A DNA stretch of 64,000 bases from Paenibacillus sp. FSL H8-0537. GTDB taxonomy: Bacteria; Bacillota; Bacilli; Paenibacillales; Paenibacillaceae. A program made the translations under genes and the position numbers. Each line of letters starts with the position of its first letter. Within the stretch, counting starts at the first letter, position 1. Below are positions 34,101 through 42,116 of this stretch, piece after piece. Where the stretch lies: positions 5,508,001 through 5,572,000 of the forward strand of contig NZ_CP150290.1 in assembly GCF_038051995.1 (NCBI RefSeq). Direction: 5' to 3'. The notes under the pieces were generated by a model, which was not told the DNA's origin, searched no databases, and saw only the letters and a program-made list of their open reading frames with translations.

Positions 34101-34579
34101 GTTCCATCGCTGTCCAAAGCAAGCGAAGTAAAGCGCAAGGAGGCGATTTTCTTAAAGGTGACAGCCGTACCGCCGTCCATCACTTCAACCTTTGTCCAGA
34201 CCATCGTACTCGCAGTCCCAGCGCCAAGTCCCAATTGACCATTTCCATTATCTCCTGTTGACCACAACTGGCCGCCCGTGTCCAAGGCAAGGGCAGAGTT
34301 AAAGCCTGGCTTCACTTCCTTGAACGTCACAGGTGCCCCATTATCCATGACCGTAATCTTTTTGGGAGTACGCGTGGAAACGTTTGTCCCGTCTCCAAAT
34401 TGACCAGAAATGTTGCTGCCCCACGCCCAGATTTGGCCGTTTGCATCCAGTGCCATCGTCGTGCTCAGTTGTGAAGCAACGGATGTGAACATCGTGCCGG
34501 CTGCATATGCCTTTGGAGGCAGCAGCATCGGATATACAAATAAAATGAAAACCATCATTGCAGCAAGCCATCTTTTCAC
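31133..34579 (-). CDS. Cell-surface protein: RCC1 repeats, Ig-like domains, X2 module, SLH domains
   Basis: The protein has 1148 residues from a GTG start with a GAGGGGG site. A signal peptide (1-26, ending AYA) is followed by about seven RCC1 repeats (about 27-400; recurring WAWGSN and GQLGDGT). Next come a Big_3-like Ig domain (about 405-490), a second Ig-like domain, and an X2 module (about 600-690; pattern FDKYTGAAANADVSTGLTLNG). A Thr-Pro linker about 30 residues long is followed by a long linker domain and three SLH repeats at the end (about 975-1148). SLH domains bind pyruvylated wall polymer, so the protein is displayed outside. RCC1 propellers usually bind protein. The role may be adhesion or scaffold. 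Confidence 0.88.
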   Translation of the reverse strand: MKRWLAAMMVFILFVYPMLLPPKAYAAGTMFTSVASQLSTTMALDANGQIWAWGSNISGQFGDGTNVSTRTPKKITVMDNGAPVTFKEVKPGFNSALALDTGGQLWSTGDNGNGQLGLGAGTASTMVWTKVEVMDGGTAVTFKKIASLRFTSLALDSDGTLWIWGFRTSTPDPYVPTKKELTDGNGDPVVFETLEGNEENGIAIDSTQHIWEIFHVQYMPARLSVMDGAVEAEFQSIAAGAGFGTGTFLMLAIDSIGSVWTWGGNDQGQLGDGQISGDRWFPEKNPVLDNGTPVKFAQVSGGNKHVLALDENGDMWTWGMNVAGQLGDGTTINSAPQKVAVSDNGTSIQFVSLTAGFDVSYGLDQDGRLWSWGNQNMLGDGGNGTGSQATPKKIFLQPTVTLQTSVASSTYLQPITLTASLTGDLDIPTGNVEFRDGGLPLGSSSLAANGTATLTVSSLQPRTHNYTVHYAGDDYYLARTTNNFAFQVTMPDAPVISIIPSTTAQTNDPVTLNVTTSTYGIGNSLYSLKWLPGDHNASAFAGAGTDILASGSFDVAINGSYTVYAKDLAGNETVKKIEVVNIVPLPNDSLISPVVASFDKYTGAAANADVSTGLTLNGNTLSSVANGAAALAQGTDYTVTGSTVTILKSYMMTQPVGTTSLTFAFSGGADQTLAITVGDSTPSPTPTPTPTPTPSATPSPTPTATPISSPNPASTSSNVQPNYQIITDSSGRVVVIVDPTLLVTEKKPDGTNVQKLMVPESILNQAAGQLKDTARPIIIFRIDNKESAVQVQLPASSLAAIGKSFPNAVIEVELKGSSMQLTASVLDLEKLAKRLGVSVSDLKINSTMEQVSDTVRNELVRVGNDKGFSLLGSVVDFKVTAEANGQTIDIGDFGGTYMVQAIVIDQAVAGDLVFAVHYDPATKQVSYIPTQLGARNDGSKQAVMRTPHHSIYAVIRKDNPSFVDMQEHWAKAEVEQLAARFIVIGISDERFAPNDSITRAEFASLLVRSMGVSLEHDSAYQGFTDIASTAWYASAVEAAVRAGLVQGLTSERFGPNEQISREQMAVMLARALTIVSKDRTEPVDSGTEVAFTDQDQISPWAEAAVAETAKAGIITGMAGQTFAPKDFATRAQAAVMLNRFLQAVGFIG

Positions 34580-34787
34580 AAAAATCCCCCTCGATTATAT
34601 CGCTATAGCTTATCACTCAAAATAATGATAGATTCTAATGCTCTTTATGTACCATTATACCAAGCTATATTATATTATTATCGACAATTCTACCATAAAG
34701 TAAGAGGGGTAATTATATTTTTTCATTTTATTCCTTGCAATGTAAATACCGCGCTGTCGACTATATTCTCCTAGTCTTCAACACGTT

Positions 34788-34910
34788 CTAATTTCGCTTC
34801 GTTCCTCTCGTGCCAAACTCCTGAATATCGACTTCCCCCTCAATAGAAACGGGAATTTGACTGAAGCGCTCCTCCCAGTCATGTCGCTGTCCTTGCGTCA
34901 TATCCTGCTG
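34788..34910 (-). pseudogene. C-terminal remnant resembling a Ger(x)C spore germination protein
   Basis: In this 393-base gap (34580-34972) a short minus-strand frame between two stops contains HDWEERFSQIPVSIEGEVDI followed by QEFGTRG. It resembles the end of Ger(x)C lipoproteins, where a Trp-containing helix is followed by FP and a beta hairpin. No start or body of the gene remains. The identification is tentative; otherwise the gap is AT-rich. Confidence 0.3.
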
Positions 34911-34933
34911 CTAAAAAGAGCATTCAGATGTTG

Positions 34934-34942
34934 TGCTATAAT
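34934..34942 (+). promoter_or_regulatory. Extended -10 promoter of the L7/L12-like gene
   Basis: TGCTATAAT is a perfect extended -10, 30 bases before the GTG start at 34973. A GGAGG ribosome site follows at about 34960. Confidence 0.5.
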
Positions 34943-34972
34943 GAATAATCATATGAGAAGGAGGGATTTCAA

Positions 34973-35317
34973 GTGGAGACTGTGGAAATAATCGCTGTCA
35001 GCGCCTTAATCCTGTCACTCTTGCTTCTACTAAAAATAGTCAGCCTGCAAAGGCAGCTTAATGAAATCAAATTAGAGCTTCAATGGTCGAACAGCCGGGA
35101 GGGAATGGCAGATTTACCGCGGCCAAACCTGACAAGGCCCCCATTATCTCCGTCTATGCCCCCTGTTAGTCCCGCTGCAAATATAGATGAACGCTTGCTT
35201 ATGCTGATTTCCGCAGGAAAAAGAATTCAGGCAATCAAGGAATATCGGGAAGTACACAATGTCGGCCTCAAGGAAGCCAAAGATTACGTCGATGATTTGG
35301 AGAGGAGGCAATATTGA
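34973..35317 (+). CDS. Membrane-anchored protein with L7/L12 C-terminal-like domain
   Basis: The protein has 114 residues from a GTG with a GGAGG site 7 bases upstream. One membrane helix (about 6-26) precedes a short coiled coil and a Pro-rich linker. The last 45 residues match the L7/L12 C-terminal fold (ISAGKRIQAIKEYREVHNVGLKEAKDYVD). Such proteins are common in Bacillota and are not ribosome components; function is unknown. Confidence 0.75.
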   Translation: METVEIIAVSALILSLLLLLKIVSLQRQLNEIKLELQWSNSREGMADLPRPNLTRPPLSPSMPPVSPAANIDERLLMLISAGKRIQAIKEYREVHNVGLKEAKDYVDDLERRQY

Positions 35318-35446
35318 TCCGCTTCATTTCCAGCTTCGTCTCCTCTTTTCCAAATTTTGAATCTTTAGTGTCTATCCTATTTTACTGCCCTCCTAAAGTG
35401 GTAGAATAGAGTATTCCGTTCAATATATAAATGAGGAGTATGACAA

Positions 35447-36907
35447 GTGCGGTCACATCCAATCTATTTTTTACGTATGACAGGTTTGTTAGATGGTATT
35501 TCTTTATTAGTATTGCTAGGCATCGCCATGCCCTTGAAATATATTTGGGGGTTCGATAAAGCCGTCACGATAGTGGGAAGCATTCACGGGGGGATTTTCT
35601 GTTTATATGCAGCAGCTATCCTTTATGCCGCCATTCGGGTGAAGTGGAGCCTGCTATGGTCTGCCGCTGCCGTCATCGCCGCTTTTGTGCCATTCGGCAA
35701 CTTTGTGCTCGACTGGAAACTGAAGAAGGTCCAGGCTAATTACAGCTTACGGACGTTTAACTACGCTGTGCTCGTATACAGCATTGTGTTTTTTTCCTTC
35801 TTCGATTTATTTTCCCAGCTTCCAGTCATGAGCACATTTGCGGCCTCCGTCGGAGCCAGCTCGTTTATTGTAGGCTTCGTCATTGGGCTGTATTCGTTAT
35901 CCAATACGCTCGGCAACATTTTATCGGGCATTTTGACGGATCGGATTGGGCCCTTCAAGCTATTAATGGCCGGGCTCGTGTTATCCAGCTGTGCACTGCT
36001 GCTTTATCATTTTGTAGAAGAACCCTTATTCCTGATCATCGTTCGAATTATTCACGGCTTTGTCGCCGGATTAATCGTCCCTGCTGCCTTCACCTTCTCG
36101 GCCAATACGACGATCAACAATCAACAAGGCAAAAAGGTCGCCTTTACCGGTACCTTTGTTGGACTAGCTGCTATTATCGGCCCTGCTTTCAGCGGCATCA
36201 TGGCTAGCAAAACGTCCGTGCCCTTCGTTTTTACATGCGTAGCTGTACTGGGCTTTGCTCTTGCGATTTTGTCGGCCATTTTTCTTAGCAAATATAAAAT
36301 TTCGAAGAAAGAGAAGGGCGAGGCTGCGGTTCCGTTATCAGGCTCGGTTTGGAATGCTGGAGTGATCAAAGCGTATGGGGGCGCCTTTTTCCTCATGTTC
36401 TCTCAAGGCGTTATCGCTTACTTGCTGCCTTTGCATGTGCAGTCCTTAGGCTATGATTCAAGATTAAGCGGCACATTAATGAGCACATTTGGCATCATTG
36501 CTGTACTTATCTTTGTGCTTCCGACCAACCGTATTTTTGACCGCGTTGCCCCGTCCATCACGATGGCGCTAGGCATTGGCTTAATGGGAATAAGCCAGCT
36601 GCTCATTAGCCAATCAACGACGACACTAACGCTTTATAGCGTGCTCGGCCTATACGGAGTAGGCTTCGCCTTCCTGTTTCCATCGATAAACACAATGCTT
36701 ATTAGAGCCACACCAGCTGAGCTGCGCGGAAAAGCGTACGGCTACTTCTACGCCTGCTTCTCCTTAGGAGTCGTGGTCGGATCTTCCTTGCTGGGCTGGC
36801 TGCCCTTTGGTACCCTTCAAGGATTTATGTTCACAGGAGCCGTCCTGCTGCTTTTTGCAGCTTTTGTTGCTTTGAGTGGCAAAAAAGATCGTGCGTTGAG
36901 CTACTAG
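35447..36907 (+). CDS. MFS transporter with N-terminal DUF3817 domain
   Basis: The protein has 486 residues from a GTG start. The first roughly 90 residues are a DUF3817 unit of three helices (LDGISLLVLLGIAMPLKY, then SIHGGIFCLY). Residues about 105-480 are a 12-helix major facilitator with the motif-A-like GILTDRIGPFKLL after helix 2. Substrate is unknown; drug or metabolite efflux is typical of this branch. DUF3817 is more often a separate small membrane protein, so the fusion is notable. The gene stands alone. Confidence 0.85.
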   Translation: MRSHPIYFLRMTGLLDGISLLVLLGIAMPLKYIWGFDKAVTIVGSIHGGIFCLYAAAILYAAIRVKWSLLWSAAAVIAAFVPFGNFVLDWKLKKVQANYSLRTFNYAVLVYSIVFFSFFDLFSQLPVMSTFAASVGASSFIVGFVIGLYSLSNTLGNILSGILTDRIGPFKLLMAGLVLSSCALLLYHFVEEPLFLIIVRIIHGFVAGLIVPAAFTFSANTTINNQQGKKVAFTGTFVGLAAIIGPAFSGIMASKTSVPFVFTCVAVLGFALAILSAIFLSKYKISKKEKGEAAVPLSGSVWNAGVIKAYGGAFFLMFSQGVIAYLLPLHVQSLGYDSRLSGTLMSTFGIIAVLIFVLPTNRIFDRVAPSITMALGIGLMGISQLLISQSTTTLTLYSVLGLYGVGFAFLFPSINTMLIRATPAELRGKAYGYFYACFSLGVVVGSSLLGWLPFGTLQGFMFTGAVLLLFAAFVALSGKKDRALSY

Positions 36908-36928
36908 CAGCGGAACAGAGTCTGCACC

Positions 36929-37036
36929 AAGCGTAAACGGCTGTAGCCGTCCTTTGGTGGCAAAGCTTCCGTTTCGAGGGTGAAATATAAGCCGATTATA
37001 GCGGTGAAACTTATCATCGGCTTTTATTCAAAAAAA
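36929..37036 (+). repeat. Dispersed two-hairpin intergenic element, copy D
   Basis: It begins AAGCGTAAACGG, has a CCGTTTCGAGG block, and ends with the AAATATAAGCCGAT/ATCGGCTTTTATT palindrome and an A run that merges with the following terminator. It lies between convergent genes. Confidence 0.75.
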
Positions 37037-37089
37037 TCGTATGCTCACAAAAGGGATGTGTTCCTCCCCCTGTGAGCATACGATTTTTT
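37031..37089. terminator. Bidirectional terminator between MFS and reductase genes
   Basis: AAAAAATCGTATGCTCACA and its exact complement at 37071-37089 form a 19-bp stem around a 21-base loop with A and T tracts on either side. Confidence 0.9.
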
Positions 37090-37107
37090 AGATTCGTTCC
37101 TTATTTT

Positions 37108-38160
37108 CTAATCGCACTCTTTATTCAGAAGCGCTTTATTCCGCTCATTAAACTTTGCGTTATGCGAAGAAACATAGGCCATAGAAGGCGCTTTCGGCTC
37201 CAAATAAAGCTTGGCTCCATTGACTGCAATCGCCGCATCATTAAAAGCTCCAGCAATTAAATACAGCTTATTGGGAAAGCTCGCAGTATCTCCCGCTGCA
37301 AAAATGCCGGGCAAATTCGTCCCCATTTTCTCGTCGACCGCAATGCTCCATTGCCCCATATCCAGGCCCCAGTCTACAATTGGTCCAAAATCGCTGAGCT
37401 GGCCATGATTGACGATGACAGCATCGACTTCTAAGCGCTGCGTATCCTCCGTCAGCTCGCCATTTGCATCTGTACGTGCGATAGTGACCGCTTCAATCGC
37501 ATCCCCATGGCCATGCAGCTGTGCAATAGCAAATGGCTTGAATACATGAATGGAGGACTCCTCTACGTATCTCGCATTTTTCTCATGTCCGCCGAGACGC
37601 TCGCGCCGATGTACCACTGTAACGCTGGCAGCGATAGACTCAAGCTCCATCGCCCAATCCACCGCTGTATCGCCGCCACCAGAGAGCAGCACGCGTTTGC
37701 CTTGAAAGCTTTGTAAATCCGTCACCGTATAGTGCAAATTCGTCACCTCGAAGCGACTCACGCCTTCCAGTTCCAGCTTTGCCACTTTCGCTACTCCATA
37801 CCCAAGCGCCAAAATAAGCGTACGCGTATGATGCTGTTCCCCCGTGTCCGAAGTAACGCTCATCGTCCCGTCTTCCAGCCGCTCGAGATTCGTAATTTGC
37901 TGGCCGAGCACAATGGTTGGATCAAAGGTTTGTGCTTGCTCGATAAGCTGAGCAATCAATTGCTCGCAACGGGTAGGCTTCAGCCCGCCGACATCCCAAA
38001 TCATTTTTTCCGGGTAAATCAGCAGCCTTCCGCCAAGCTCCCCCTTCGCCTCAATCAGCTTCGTCTTCATATCCCGCATTCCACTATAAAATGAGGCATA
38101 CAAGCCTGCCGGCCCGCCGCCGATAATCGTGACATCATATAACTCCAGTTCCTTTGTCAT
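37108..38160 (-). CDS. Ferredoxin/flavodoxin-NADP reductase, TrxB-like (YumC type)
   Basis: The protein has 350 residues. FAD-binding GGGPAGLYASFYSG is at the N-terminus, and an NADPH motif SGGGDTAVDWAMELE with HRRERLGGH follows in the middle. The C-terminal FAD contact is GIFAAGDTASFP. There is no CxxC pair, so it is not a thioredoxin reductase. The length and features match Bacillus YumC ferredoxin-NADP reductases. Its ATG overlaps the stop of the siderophore-binding gene by 4 bases, which suggests a role in reducing iron released from imported ferric siderophore; that link is inference. Confidence 0.88.
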   Translation of the reverse strand: MTKELELYDVTIIGGGPAGLYASFYSGMRDMKTKLIEAKGELGGRLLIYPEKMIWDVGGLKPTRCEQLIAQLIEQAQTFDPTIVLGQQITNLERLEDGTMSVTSDTGEQHHTRTLILALGYGVAKVAKLELEGVSRFEVTNLHYTVTDLQSFQGKRVLLSGGGDTAVDWAMELESIAASVTVVHRRERLGGHEKNARYVEESSIHVFKPFAIAQLHGHGDAIEAVTIARTDANGELTEDTQRLEVDAVIVNHGQLSDFGPIVDWGLDMGQWSIAVDEKMGTNLPGIFAAGDTASFPNKLYLIAGAFNDAAIAVNGAKLYLEPKAPSMAYVSSHNAKFNERNKALLNKECD

Positions 38161-39146
38161 TTTTTATCGCCTTCCCCAGTCAATATGCGAACAGCATCCT
38201 CAACTGCGACGTTTATTGAGATAGGGTCATAAGCAAACCATTTGTCAGCTTGAATTTTGTATACTTTGTTATTTTTCACTGCCGGAAGATTAGCCCAGAT
38301 GGCTGATTTCTGCAATTCATTATACTGGCTGTCGGCCTCTTCATCGGACACTAGTACAAAAATACGATCTGCTGCATATTCCGGGATTTTCTCCAGTGAT
38401 ACATCCTCCGTGCTCGTGAAGTTTGGATTTTGTTCCATCGCTTGTTTGATTAGTGGCGTTGGCGTCAATTCCAAGCTGTGATACAGAGCATAACCAATAT
38501 CGCGTCCACCATATACTCGAATGGATTTGCCAAAAAAGCGGACAATGGCTACTGTTTCCTCTTTAGAAATATCATCCTTTATCGCCTCTCTTGCTTTAGC
38601 CGCCTTGGCGTCCATTTCCTGAATATAGGCCTCTGCCTCGGCATCCTTGTCCAAAAATGAGGCAATCACGCGCAGCTTCGTTGCCACATCATCGGTACTC
38701 CATGGGATGACGATAGTAGGAGCGATTTTGGAATAATCCGCATATGCAATATTGTCAAAATCCGTTGCGATAATTAAATCTGGCTCCAACGCGGCAATGG
38801 CTTCCAAATTCGGCGGAAAATCGCCTATGCCCGTAATTCCTTCCGAATACGGAGCCAGATTGGGACTTGCTTCCCCAAGCTGGCGTTCCACTGCACCAAC
38901 GGGCTTAATGCCGAGTGCTGCCAATTCGCCAAGATAATAGGTTGCTACAACCCGCTGCGGGTTAACGGGTATTTCCACCTCGCCATTTACGGTGGCCACC
39001 TTGCGGGTTTGCGCTTCTTCTACTGGAGCCGCCGTCTCCGCCGTTTGTACAGGTTTGCTCTGATTAGCCGCCCCGCTCTGTCCACATGCCGATACTGCCA
39101 TCATAATCACCAGCAGGCTGGCGATGAAAATCATTTTTGTGCGCAT
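38157..39146 (-). CDS. Iron(III)-siderophore binding lipoprotein (second module)
   Basis: The protein has 329 residues. The lipobox is VSAC. The FhuD-like fold starts at NPQRVVATYYLGELAALGI and continues with IAALEPDLIIATDF. It is similar in kind to the protein at 23363 but distinct in sequence. A strong Fur-like box lies 26 bases upstream of the start. It is coupled by a 4-base overlap to the ferredoxin-NADP reductase gene. No permease genes are present. Confidence 0.88.
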   Translation of the reverse strand: MRTKMIFIASLLVIMMAVSACGQSGAANQSKPVQTAETAAPVEEAQTRKVATVNGEVEIPVNPQRVVATYYLGELAALGIKPVGAVERQLGEASPNLAPYSEGITGIGDFPPNLEAIAALEPDLIIATDFDNIAYADYSKIAPTIVIPWSTDDVATKLRVIASFLDKDAEAEAYIQEMDAKAAKAREAIKDDISKEETVAIVRFFGKSIRVYGGRDIGYALYHSLELTPTPLIKQAMEQNPNFTSTEDVSLEKIPEYAADRIFVLVSDEEADSQYNELQKSAIWANLPAVKNNKVYKIQADKWFAYDPISINVAVEDAVRILTGEGDKK

Positions 39147-39171
39147 CTCTCATATTCCCCTCTATGCTTGT

Positions 39172-39190
39172 GATATCGATAATCATTATT
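39172..39190 (-). promoter_or_regulatory. Fur-like box upstream of the second siderophore module
   Basis: GATATCGATAATCATTATT matches 16 of 19 positions of the classical Fur consensus. It lies 26-44 bases before the start at 39146. Confidence 0.65.
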
Positions 39191-39268
39191 AATTATAAGG
39201 AGGAATAAGGAGCATCGCTATATCCGATTATTAAAAGCTGTTGGTCATATTGTTAACGAGTATGCTGC

Positions 39269-40891
39269 TCATTGAAACAATGGCATCACTTTCGTGAGTT
39301 GATCGGCGATATGAACGGGATCATAGTGCAGCCACTCGCGGTAATCCAAATAAATAACCGGTCTCTCATTTTTCAGTTCAAACTGCCGCCAATGCTCATT
39401 CATTCGCAGCAAATCATTTTGCTCGCCCACATCGGGCACCAAAATAATAAAATTGATATCGCCAGCAAAATCGGCCATTTGCCGCATCGAAATTTCCATG
39501 CTATGAAAGTTAGGATTTTGGGCCAAACGCTGCTGAATGGCCGGATGCGGCAGCAGGCGGAGAAATTCATAAAAAATGCATCCGGCATCCCTTATGCCAT
39601 ATAAGTAGCAGCGGTTATTTTCGATCTTAAACAGGCTGACCGTCATACCTGGAGCAACCCTGCCGAGCAGCTTTTCGCGAAGCTGCTCGGCCTGCTGATC
39701 CAATGACTCGATATAACGAATTGCTGCGGCTTCCTTTGCAACCAGACGTGCAATCCATTTCAAATGCTCCCGCCAGCTCAACGTTAGCCAAGGAATATGA
39801 ACAACTGGGGCCAGCGAGCGAAATCTCTCCTGTACGCTCTCCATGCTGCTGGTCACAATGAGCTGGGGCTTGCTTAGTTCCAGCCATTTTTTCTGGCTTT
39901 CGATCGAGGCAAGTATAGGCAGCTCCGTCACCTTAACGCGAACGTCAGGCGGGATAACCTCATGGCTGCTGCTGCTGAAACGGGCGATGCAGGGCATAAC
40001 CCCGAGGGCAATGAAATGGTAGGTATAGGGATACTCAAGGGAAGCTATACGCTCTGGAACAAAAGCTTGCTTGTACATTGTCGGGCTCATCCCTTGCACC
40101 TTGCGAAACCGCTTGCTCATATACCAGGCATCACGAAAGCCGGAACGATGCGCCAATTCATCAAGCTTGCTTTTATGCCCGTGCTCTTGCAGCAGCAGCT
40201 CAGACACGCGATGCACGCGAAGCCGCTCCAAATAATCAGAAGGGCTGAGTCCCGACACTTTTTTGCATAATACAGAGAAATAGGTGCTGGCAATTCCGGC
40301 TTTTTCAGCTAATTGCTCTCTCGTCAGCGCTTCGGTGTAATGCGACTCCATAAAACGCAAAGCAGCCAAAACCGACTGCTCGGTTGTCCAGCGCCGATCA
40401 AGGCCCACTTGATGATCTCTTTCCCACCAAAGCATCATCTGCTGAATGAGCGTGTGTGCCGTTAAGCTGCGCTGTGCCACTTCAGGATGCGTGATTGCAG
40501 TCGAAAACAGCTGCTCTGCCAGTGCGATAAGCTCGCTTGCATTGGAAGCATGCTTGCACATCTGCAAATAAACGGCCCCGGCCTCCACTAAGCTGCCATC
40601 CTGCACCGACATCCTAATAGAAAGGGGCATAAACTCTATAAAAAAGACACGGCAGTCTCCATTTTTAGTTTCGGCTTGCAAAAGGCAATCCCCCGGATTG
40701 CCTAAAATAGCCGTGCCTGGGGCCAGCTCCATTCGGCCATGCTCCATGCTCACAGCTCCAGCCCCTGCCATGCCAATCAGCATCCAATGAAAATGGGTTT
40801 GGAATAAGTGCTCGGGCTGGCTCGGACCACAAGCCAGCTGTTGAATGGATTTAAACGCATATAGCACATTTTGCTCGGATTCCATAGCCAT
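39269..40891 (-). CDS. AraC-family regulator fused to a siderophore-binding domain (second copy)
   Basis: The protein has 540 residues with the same plan as the protein at 24552: a cupin-like N-terminus, AraC HTH pair at about 185-285 (LTREQLAEKAGIASTYFSVLCKKVSG and LDELAHRSGFRDAWYMSKRFRKVQG), and a C-terminal FhuD-like domain (LSKPQLIVTSSMESV, then MTVSLFKIENNRCYLYG). It probably activates the adjacent lipoprotein/reductase pair in response to a ferric siderophore. Sequence divergence from the first copy suggests a different ligand. Confidence 0.87.
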   Translation of the reverse strand: MAMESEQNVLYAFKSIQQLACGPSQPEHLFQTHFHWMLIGMAGAGAVSMEHGRMELAPGTAILGNPGDCLLQAETKNGDCRVFFIEFMPLSIRMSVQDGSLVEAGAVYLQMCKHASNASELIALAEQLFSTAITHPEVAQRSLTAHTLIQQMMLWWERDHQVGLDRRWTTEQSVLAALRFMESHYTEALTREQLAEKAGIASTYFSVLCKKVSGLSPSDYLERLRVHRVSELLLQEHGHKSKLDELAHRSGFRDAWYMSKRFRKVQGMSPTMYKQAFVPERIASLEYPYTYHFIALGVMPCIARFSSSSHEVIPPDVRVKVTELPILASIESQKKWLELSKPQLIVTSSMESVQERFRSLAPVVHIPWLTLSWREHLKWIARLVAKEAAAIRYIESLDQQAEQLREKLLGRVAPGMTVSLFKIENNRCYLYGIRDAGCIFYEFLRLLPHPAIQQRLAQNPNFHSMEISMRQMADFAGDINFIILVPDVGEQNDLLRMNEHWRQFELKNERPVIYLDYREWLHYDPVHIADQLTKVMPLFQ

Positions 40892-40984
40892 AGCCCTCCC
40901 CTTCCTTTTTAACCAATGTACAAGGAATAGGGAAGTAAAACAACTGCCTTGCTGCGCTTAGCTCACTTAGTCCATTTTCTCCGC

Positions 40985-41923
40985 CTACTGCATAGCGATG
41001 ACCACATTGCCTTTTTTATGTCCTTGATCCACATAGCGATGCGCCTCGGCGATTTGCTCCAGCGGGTAGCTCCGGTCGACTACGCCTTTGAGCTCGCCGT
41101 CTTCAATTAATTCCTTCAGAAACAGCAAATCCTCCACACGCACCCTCGCAACTCCCTGACCTTCTACCGATACGAATTTGCCATTCGGCGCCAGCGCTTT
41201 TCTGGCATGCGTCTTCGAGGTTTTGCCCACCGCATCAAGGATGATATCGTAACGCTCGCCTGTTTTTGTAAAATCCTGCAACGCATAATCAATGACGTAA
41301 TCTGCGCCGAGTACCCGCACCCATTCCACATTAGAGGTGCTGCATACTGCTGTCACTTCGGCTCCAAAATGCTTGGCAAGCTGGACTGCGGACGTACCTA
41401 CCGCTCCGGAAGCACCATAAATCAGCACCTTTTGACCGCTTTGCAAATGCCCCTTGCGAAAAAAATGCAGCGCCGTCGACCCGCCAAATAGGACAGCAGC
41501 AGCTTCCTCATAAGAAATGTTGGCTGGCTTATGCGTAACCAGGTCCATTTCCGAGAGACAGACATATTGCGCATGGGCGCCAAAACGCATACCTGTGAAC
41601 GCGTACACGGTATCGCCGATATTGAATTTTGTCACGTGCTTGCCGACCGCTTCAACCTCTCCGGCAAGCTCCACGCCTAAAATCGGCTGTCTTGGTCGCG
41701 TTATTCCAAGGAAGAGCCGCATGGGGAGCCGATATAAAAACGGACTTTTAAAGCCGCGAACTCGGCAATCCCCTGATGTCACAGAGGTCGCATACACCTT
41801 GATTAAAATTTCATCGTCCTGCGGAGCCGGCTTATTCACTTCCTTGACTTGTAAAACCTCCGGTGCTCCATACTTTGTGCAAAATACAGCTTTCATCGTT
41901 TTCTTAGCGTTTAATGGTTCCAT
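40985..41923 (-). CDS. NAD(P)-dependent zinc-free MDR dehydrogenase (quinone oxidoreductase type)
   Basis: The protein has 312 residues. The GroES-like N-terminus (MKAVFCTKYGAPEVLQVKEV, then ILGVELAGEVEAVG) is followed by a Rossmann domain with YGASGAVGTSAVQLA. No structural-zinc Cys cluster is seen. The family reduces quinones or enals with NADPH. A GGGAGG site 8 bases before the first ATG supports the full-length start. It appears as a single gene. Confidence 0.85.
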   Translation of the reverse strand: MEPLNAKKTMKAVFCTKYGAPEVLQVKEVNKPAPQDDEILIKVYATSVTSGDCRVRGFKSPFLYRLPMRLFLGITRPRQPILGVELAGEVEAVGKHVTKFNIGDTVYAFTGMRFGAHAQYVCLSEMDLVTHKPANISYEEAAAVLFGGSTALHFFRKGHLQSGQKVLIYGASGAVGTSAVQLAKHFGAEVTAVCSTSNVEWVRVLGADYVIDYALQDFTKTGERYDIILDAVGKTSKTHARKALAPNGKFVSVEGQGVARVRVEDLLFLKELIEDGELKGVVDRSYPLEQIAEAHRYVDQGHKKGNVVIAMQ

Positions 41924-42045
41924 ATAGACATCCTCCCGCGCATTCTTTTGCCATAAGTATAGGTGCCGCGGAGCCTGACAGGTAGCTACTTAAGTATGGT
42001 TGTGAAAATAACGCTGGGTGACTTGAACGCCTTATCGCCAAAAGA

Positions 42046-42076
42046 CAAAAAGCCCTCGATTTCATTCGAGGGCTCT
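42046..42076 (-). terminator. Terminator of aldo/keto reductase gene
   Basis: AGCCCTCGA and TCGAGGGCT pair around a 5-base loop and are followed on the minus strand by TTTTTG. Confidence 0.8.
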
Positions 42077-42116
42077 CGCGGGCTTGCTCACGTACTGCGG
42101 TGCGACTGAGTCAGCG

